Below, piece by piece: positions 51,589 to 55,283 of a stretch of 55,283 nt of DNA (positions within the stretch are counted from its first letter, which is position 1; each line of letters begins with the position of its first letter). Source of the stretch: Acutalibacter sp. (GTDB taxonomy: Bacteria; Bacillota; Clostridia; Oscillospirales; Acutalibacteraceae); the NCBI GenBank assembly GCA_022511515.1, contig JAFLRP010000199.1:1-55283 (forward strand), given 5' to 3'. Below the pieces are notes generated by a model, which was not told the origin of the DNA, did no database searches, and worked only from the letters and a program-made list of their open reading frames with translations. The position numbers and the translations under genes were made by a program.

Positions 51589-54248
51589 TCCTCCTCAGGT
51601 TCCGGCGTAATTTCCTCAATCTCCGGGTTTTCTTCATCACGGGAAGCGCCTTCTGTCGGCAAGGAAGTTTCCTCCGGCGCTTCCGGAATTTCTTCGGGTG
51701 CTTCCGGAGCTTCCCCGAGGATTTCCTCAGCTTCTTCCGGCAAGCTTGGCTCCTCCGGTATCACAGTGGGTTGACGGAAATGGGGAACCAGCGCTCCGGG
51801 GCGGAGGAAGCTGGCGTTTCTCGCCTTGGCGTAGTCCCCAAAATTTCCGGCCCGGAAAGACCCCCGCACCGCACGAACTGCCGGCGCGCGATTCTTCATG
51901 CGGCGCATCAACACCAGATAGGCGATCCACAGCAGCAGAGAGATCAACGTGATCAGGAAGCCCGTGAGCAAGCCCGGTGTTCGGTAGGTGAATTCGATAG
52001 AGACCTTTTGTCCCGGAGGCACCTTTACCGCCATGAAGCCCACGTTGACCCGGTAAATTTTCGCTTCCTCGCCGTTTACCTTGGCAGACCAGCCCGGCTC
52101 ATAGGGCACGCTGAAAAACAGAACGGATTCCCGGACGGTGTTCATCTCCGCAGTAAAGCCCGAAGAGGTGTACCGGAAAGAGGAGCAAGCGGTTTTTGCC
52201 CGGTCCTCACAGTCCTGGAGATAGGTTTCCTCGGTGAATTGCCGATTGTCCTCCGGCAGCTCCTGCAGCATGGAAACAAAATCGCCGCAGTCCTCGTCCT
52301 CCAGTACGATGGCCCGAAGCATGGTCTTTTCCCGCAGGGATTCCGTCCTGCTGTTGTACTCACTTCGGGTGACGTAGTAATTGTAGGAAAATCCCATGGG
52401 GATATAGTACTGGTTTTCCCAGATGTCAAAGCCGTTGGCGTTGCCGTAATAGACCCAGCCGGGCATGGCGGGGTCGGTGCTTTCCTCGCCGGCAAAGTAG
52501 GTGCTGTCGTGGTCGTCATCAAACAACCAGTGGACGGAGGTCAGTCCCCGCAGGGCATAATGATCGGTGTCCGGCCGGGAGGCCACATCCCGGGTCACAT
52601 CGATGGACTCGTAGAATTCCATGACCGAGCCGGGCACGATGCTGTGGAATGCCTGAATGGTGGGGATTTCCCAGAACATGCCGGCGTTGTCAATGGATTC
52701 GTAAAAATCCGACCGGCTTTCCTGCAGGTCCGGCAGGTCGATGTCCTTGCCGCCGTTTAAAGAATAGGGGATCAGGTGGTCCCAGGTGTAGTCGGACTGG
52801 GTCTTGCCCAGAGTGACGAAGAAGATGGAGTAAAACACCGTGATGAGGGAGAGGGCAAGGGTCAGCCCCCGATAAAAGACTTTTTTGTTTTTGCGGCAGA
52901 ACAGGAACACATAGATCAGCGCCGCCAGCGACAACATGGAGATGGCGGTATAGGACCAGAACCGGGTGGGGTATTGCTCCAGCCCGAAGTTCCAGACCTT
53001 TTTGTTGTCTGTTGTTTCCGCCCGGGGCATGAGCCCGATGGTAAAGGAAATGGTCAGAGTGATCACCATGGTCCAGGTGATGGCGCGCTTCCAGTCGGTG
53101 CGCTCGTTTTCCAGGGCCAGCACAGTGGCCAACGACATTATCAGAGTGAGGGTGTAGAACCAGCGGGCGTAGTAGGCGCTGTTCATCATCTGGAAAGCGG
53201 AGTTCAATCCGGGAACAAGGGCCATGACGAACAACACCCACAAAAGCTTTTTCAGCCAATGCTTTCTCCGTAGCTGCAGCCAGCCGATGACGCCGCTCAT
53301 GCTGAACAGCGGCAGCCATGCTCCGAGGGATGCCCACTTGGATTCCGAATCCGGTGTGAAATTGGGCCGAGCAGGCAGGTCCGGCGGGAAGAAGAAGCAC
53401 TCGATGATGTGGAGATACCGCTGATTTCTGTTGTAGAGCAAAGCGTTCCAGCCGTTGATAAAGTTGGATGTCCGGCTGTTCTGGATCACCGCCAGGACAG
53501 AAGGCACCAGCAGAACGCAGGAAAGGCCCAGTCCCAGCACGGCCTCCAGTGCCAGCAGGAGAAAATCCCGGAGGCTGATGCGCCAGCTCTTGCACAGCAG
53601 CCGCACGAAGAAGTAGACAAGCGTAAAAGTGACCTGCCCCACGAAGAAGTAGTAATTCGTCAGGCAGCAGAACGCCACCGCCAAAGCGAACAGCCCCCGG
53701 CGGCGGTTTGCCATGTATTCATCCAGCGCCGCCAGCAGCAGGGGGAACAGGACGATGGCCTCGTGGAAGTGATTGAAGAAAATATTGTAGATGGAGAACC
53801 CGGAAAAGGCGTACATCACTGCGCCGATCAAAGCGCTTTCCCGGTTTTTCGTGTACCGGTGGATGTAGATGTAGCCCGTGAGGGAAGCACAGGAGAATTT
53901 CAGAATGAATAAGGGGCCCATCATGAATTGCAGCCACTCAGAGGGGAAGGGGATCGTCAGCCAGAAAAAGGGGCTGCCCAGCAGATAGAAGGAATAGGAG
54001 CCGATAAAGTTCGCGCCCAGGTCGGTGCGGTAATTCCAGCCCCATTCCCCGGCGCGGATAGCATCGTGAGCCAGCCGGTAGAAGGGTACCTGCTGCACGT
54101 TGAAATCCCCGTAAAACAGGAACCGCCCGCCGTCCGCCACCATAAAGGGGAGAAAGATCAGGAGGGAAAGTCCCATGCCCAGAAAGAAGGCCTTCAGAAA
54201 ATAATTATTCCGCCAGCCGCCGCTGTCCTTTTGCTTGATCCTGTCCAT
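51585..54248 (-). CDS. YfhO-family GT-C membrane glycosyltransferase
   Basis: An 887-residue protein with 12 or so membrane helices and extracytoplasmic loops (PF09586). The first outside loop holds GDFNVQQVPFYRLAHDAIRAGEWGW, with the Asp typical of GT-C donor binding; a large domain of about 200 residues lies before the last helix. YfhO proteins transfer a sugar from undecaprenyl-phosphate to teichoic or lipoteichoic acid. The last 60 residues form an acidic Pro/Glu tail (EAPEAPEEIPEAPEE), unusual for the family. I chose ATG 54248 with GGAGG upstream; an extension to 54302 is unlikely. Confidence 0.9.
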   Translation of the reverse strand: MDRIKQKDSGGWRNNYFLKAFFLGMGLSLLIFLPFMVADGGRFLFYGDFNVQQVPFYRLAHDAIRAGEWGWNYRTDLGANFIGSYSFYLLGSPFFWLTIPFPSEWLQFMMGPLFILKFSCASLTGYIYIHRYTKNRESALIGAVMYAFSGFSIYNIFFNHFHEAIVLFPLLLAALDEYMANRRRGLFALAVAFCCLTNYYFFVGQVTFTLVYFFVRLLCKSWRISLRDFLLLALEAVLGLGLSCVLLVPSVLAVIQNSRTSNFINGWNALLYNRNQRYLHIIECFFFPPDLPARPNFTPDSESKWASLGAWLPLFSMSGVIGWLQLRRKHWLKKLLWVLFVMALVPGLNSAFQMMNSAYYARWFYTLTLIMSLATVLALENERTDWKRAITWTMVITLTISFTIGLMPRAETTDNKKVWNFGLEQYPTRFWSYTAISMLSLAALIYVFLFCRKNKKVFYRGLTLALSLITVFYSIFFVTLGKTQSDYTWDHLIPYSLNGGKDIDLPDLQESRSDFYESIDNAGMFWEIPTIQAFHSIVPGSVMEFYESIDVTRDVASRPDTDHYALRGLTSVHWLFDDDHDSTYFAGEESTDPAMPGWVYYGNANGFDIWENQYYIPMGFSYNYYVTRSEYNSRTESLREKTMLRAIVLEDEDCGDFVSMLQELPEDNRQFTEETYLQDCEDRAKTACSSFRYTSSGFTAEMNTVRESVLFFSVPYEPGWSAKVNGEEAKIYRVNVGFMAVKVPPGQKVSIEFTYRTPGLLTGFLITLISLLLWIAYLVLMRRMKNRAPAVRAVRGSFRAGNFGDYAKARNASFLRPGALVPHFRQPTVIPEEPSLPEEAEEILGEAPEAPEEIPEAPEETSLPTEGASRDEENPEIEEITPEPEEE

Positions 54249-54447
54249 ATGCGTCCTCCGTCCGCGCCCCGCGGCAAGGAAACCGTGAAGCCAGCTTTCC
54301 AAAAACGAAACTGACCGACCCGGCCGCAGAGATATCGCGCAAATTGAAATTGTGATACTTTCTATGCAAAAAATGTTTCCATATCAACCCAGTTTATAGT
54401 ATAGCACAATTAGAGGCGAGGATAAAGTATTTTTTGGGAGAAGACGC

Positions 54448-54482
54448 AAAAATTCCCCGCCCGCAAGGGTGGGGAATTTTTA
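54448..54482 (-). terminator. Terminator of the partial SLH gene
   Basis: AATTCCCCGCCC / GGGTGGGGAATT arms around GCAA, with a T-run on the minus strand. Confidence 0.8.
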
Positions 54483-54497
54483 AAAGCGTTCTGTGAC

Positions 54498-55283
54498 TTA
54501 CTTGCCGTACCGATACAGGAACGAAACGATCTGTCCACGGGTGCACTTGTTATTGGGGCTGAAATGGGTCTTATCCGTGCCGCGGGTAATGCCGTTTGCC
54601 ACTGCCCATTTCACCGCATCGGTATAATATGCTTCTTCCGGCACGTCGCTAAACGAGCCGCCCGATACTTTCGGAGATCCCTCTTTTCGCCACAGGAACG
54701 TGACGATCTGCGCTCGAGTGCAGGTGGTATCCGGACTGAATGTGGTAGCGCTGGTGCCGGAAACGATTTTCTGTTCCACTGCCCACTGGACGGCCTTTTC
54801 GTAATATGACCCTGCCTTTACGTCGATAAAAGCCGAGGTCGTGCTCTGGGGCTCTGGCTTTCCGGCGGCACGCCACAGGAATGTGACCGCCTGCGCCCGG
54901 GTGCAGCCCGCATCGGGGCTGAAATGGGTCTTATCCGTACCGCTGGTGATATCGTTTGCCACCGCCCACTTCACGGCATCGTAATAATATGCGCTGGACG
55001 AGACGTCGGAAAAACTCAACTGAGCAGAATACGTCTCTGCAAAATGGATAATGACCTTTTCCCAAAGTCCTAACGATTGAGGGTTCAACATCAACCAGTC
55101 GCTTTCCGATCCGGCATACCAAATTTCTTTTAACCAGTACCAATCCAAGGAATCTTCATTAAAATCTTTCAGGCTTTTGGGGATATAAAGATACCTTAAG
55201 TTAGGACAACCGTCAAATGCACCATTTCCAATTTTAGACACGCCTTCTGTCAAGATTACTGTTTGAGGACCTCCGCCGATGCT
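54498..55283 (-). CDS. SLH-domain protein with leucine-rich (BspA-type) repeat, C-terminal part
   Basis: The C-terminal 261 residues of a wall-anchored surface protein; the start is outside the window. The visible part begins in a BspA-like leucine-rich repeat (VSKIGNGAFDGCPNLRYLYIPKSL) and ends with three SLH domains (about 83-260), each with VKWAVANxITxGTDKTHFSP and TRAQ/TRGQ. The SLH part is similar in design to the 1,371-residue GLUG protein at 4780-8895 and would bind pyruvylated or other secondary wall polymers. A cell-surface adhesion role is inference. Confidence 0.88.
   Translation of the reverse strand, partial: SIGGGPQTVILTEGVSKIGNGAFDGCPNLRYLYIPKSLKDFNEDSLDWYWLKEIWYAGSESDWLMLNPQSLGLWEKVIIHFAETYSAQLSFSDVSSSAYYYDAVKWAVANDITSGTDKTHFSPDAGCTRAQAVTFLWRAAGKPEPQSTTSAFIDVKAGSYYEKAVQWAVEQKIVSGTSATTFSPDTTCTRAQIVTFLWRKEGSPKVSGGSFSDVPEEAYYTDAVKWAVANGITRGTDKTHFSPNNKCTRGQIVSFLYRYGK

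Overview
This 55 kb window is chromosomal DNA of a moderately GC-rich, spore-forming, low-oxygen Gram-positive bacterium, most likely of the class Clostridia (Oscillospirales-like). Evidence: rubrerythrin, an isolated spoVAC, S-layer-homology (SLH) surface proteins, teichoic-acid genes (tagD/tagB type), a CsbB/YfhO-type pair, a T-box leader, GGAGG ribosome sites and clean sigma-A promoters. The species assignment is inference. I see no rRNA, CRISPR array, phage or insertion sequence; about 48 protein genes and four tRNA genes are supported.

Layout. 1-2131: end of an ABC transporter (permease, lipoprotein binding protein) with a Crp/Fnr-type regulator. 2306-4726: rubrerythrin; a membrane zinc-ribbon protein with an AI-2E-family transporter. 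4780-8895: a 1,371-residue GLUG-repeat SLH protein. 9289-13249: a wall glycopolymer operon (GT2 glycosyltransferase, flippase, TagB-like, TagD). 13470-16769: XRE regulator, small kinase-like ATPase, VanY-type carboxypeptidase, M23 peptidase. 16829-20075: FGGY sugar kinase, TIM-barrel epimerase, spoVAC. 20409-20821: tRNA Gly-Arg-His-Gln operon. 21073-29405: secA, a lipoprotein, a hexapeptide protein, a HAM1-like NTPase, and an FHA-FtsW/PBP pair. 29432-32148: manA, comB-like phosphatase, pfkB kinase. 32304-36617: a two-component system divergent from a VTC polyphosphate polymerase/DUF4956/Gly-Pro-rich module. 36792-41376: thiI, cinA, gluQRS, rbsK. 42038-45036: S24 regulator, small conserved protein, ComEC-like metallo-beta-lactamase protein, pyrE. 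45235-50586: P-type ATPase, a beta-trefoil protein with a histone-H1-like tail, T-box-controlled trpB2. 50632-54248: GtrB/CsbB-like glycosyltransferase and YfhO. 54498-end: partial SLH protein.

The strongest theme is the cell envelope: teichoic-type polymer synthesis, its probable glycosylation (CsbB/YfhO), peptidoglycan synthesis (FtsW/PBP) and trimming (VanY, M23), SLH proteins and SecA export. The most unusual signals are non-coding. One is a dispersed multi-hairpin element (four copies, each just upstream of a start codon, with a covarying hairpin between a Shine-Dalgarno-like tract and the start). A second dispersed repeat has two copies with arm-swapped hairpins. The two-component system and the polyphosphate operon share a mirror-image promoter pair with matching tandem 8-mers. 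The H1-tailed beta-trefoil protein, driven by a near-consensus promoter, is the most unusual protein.
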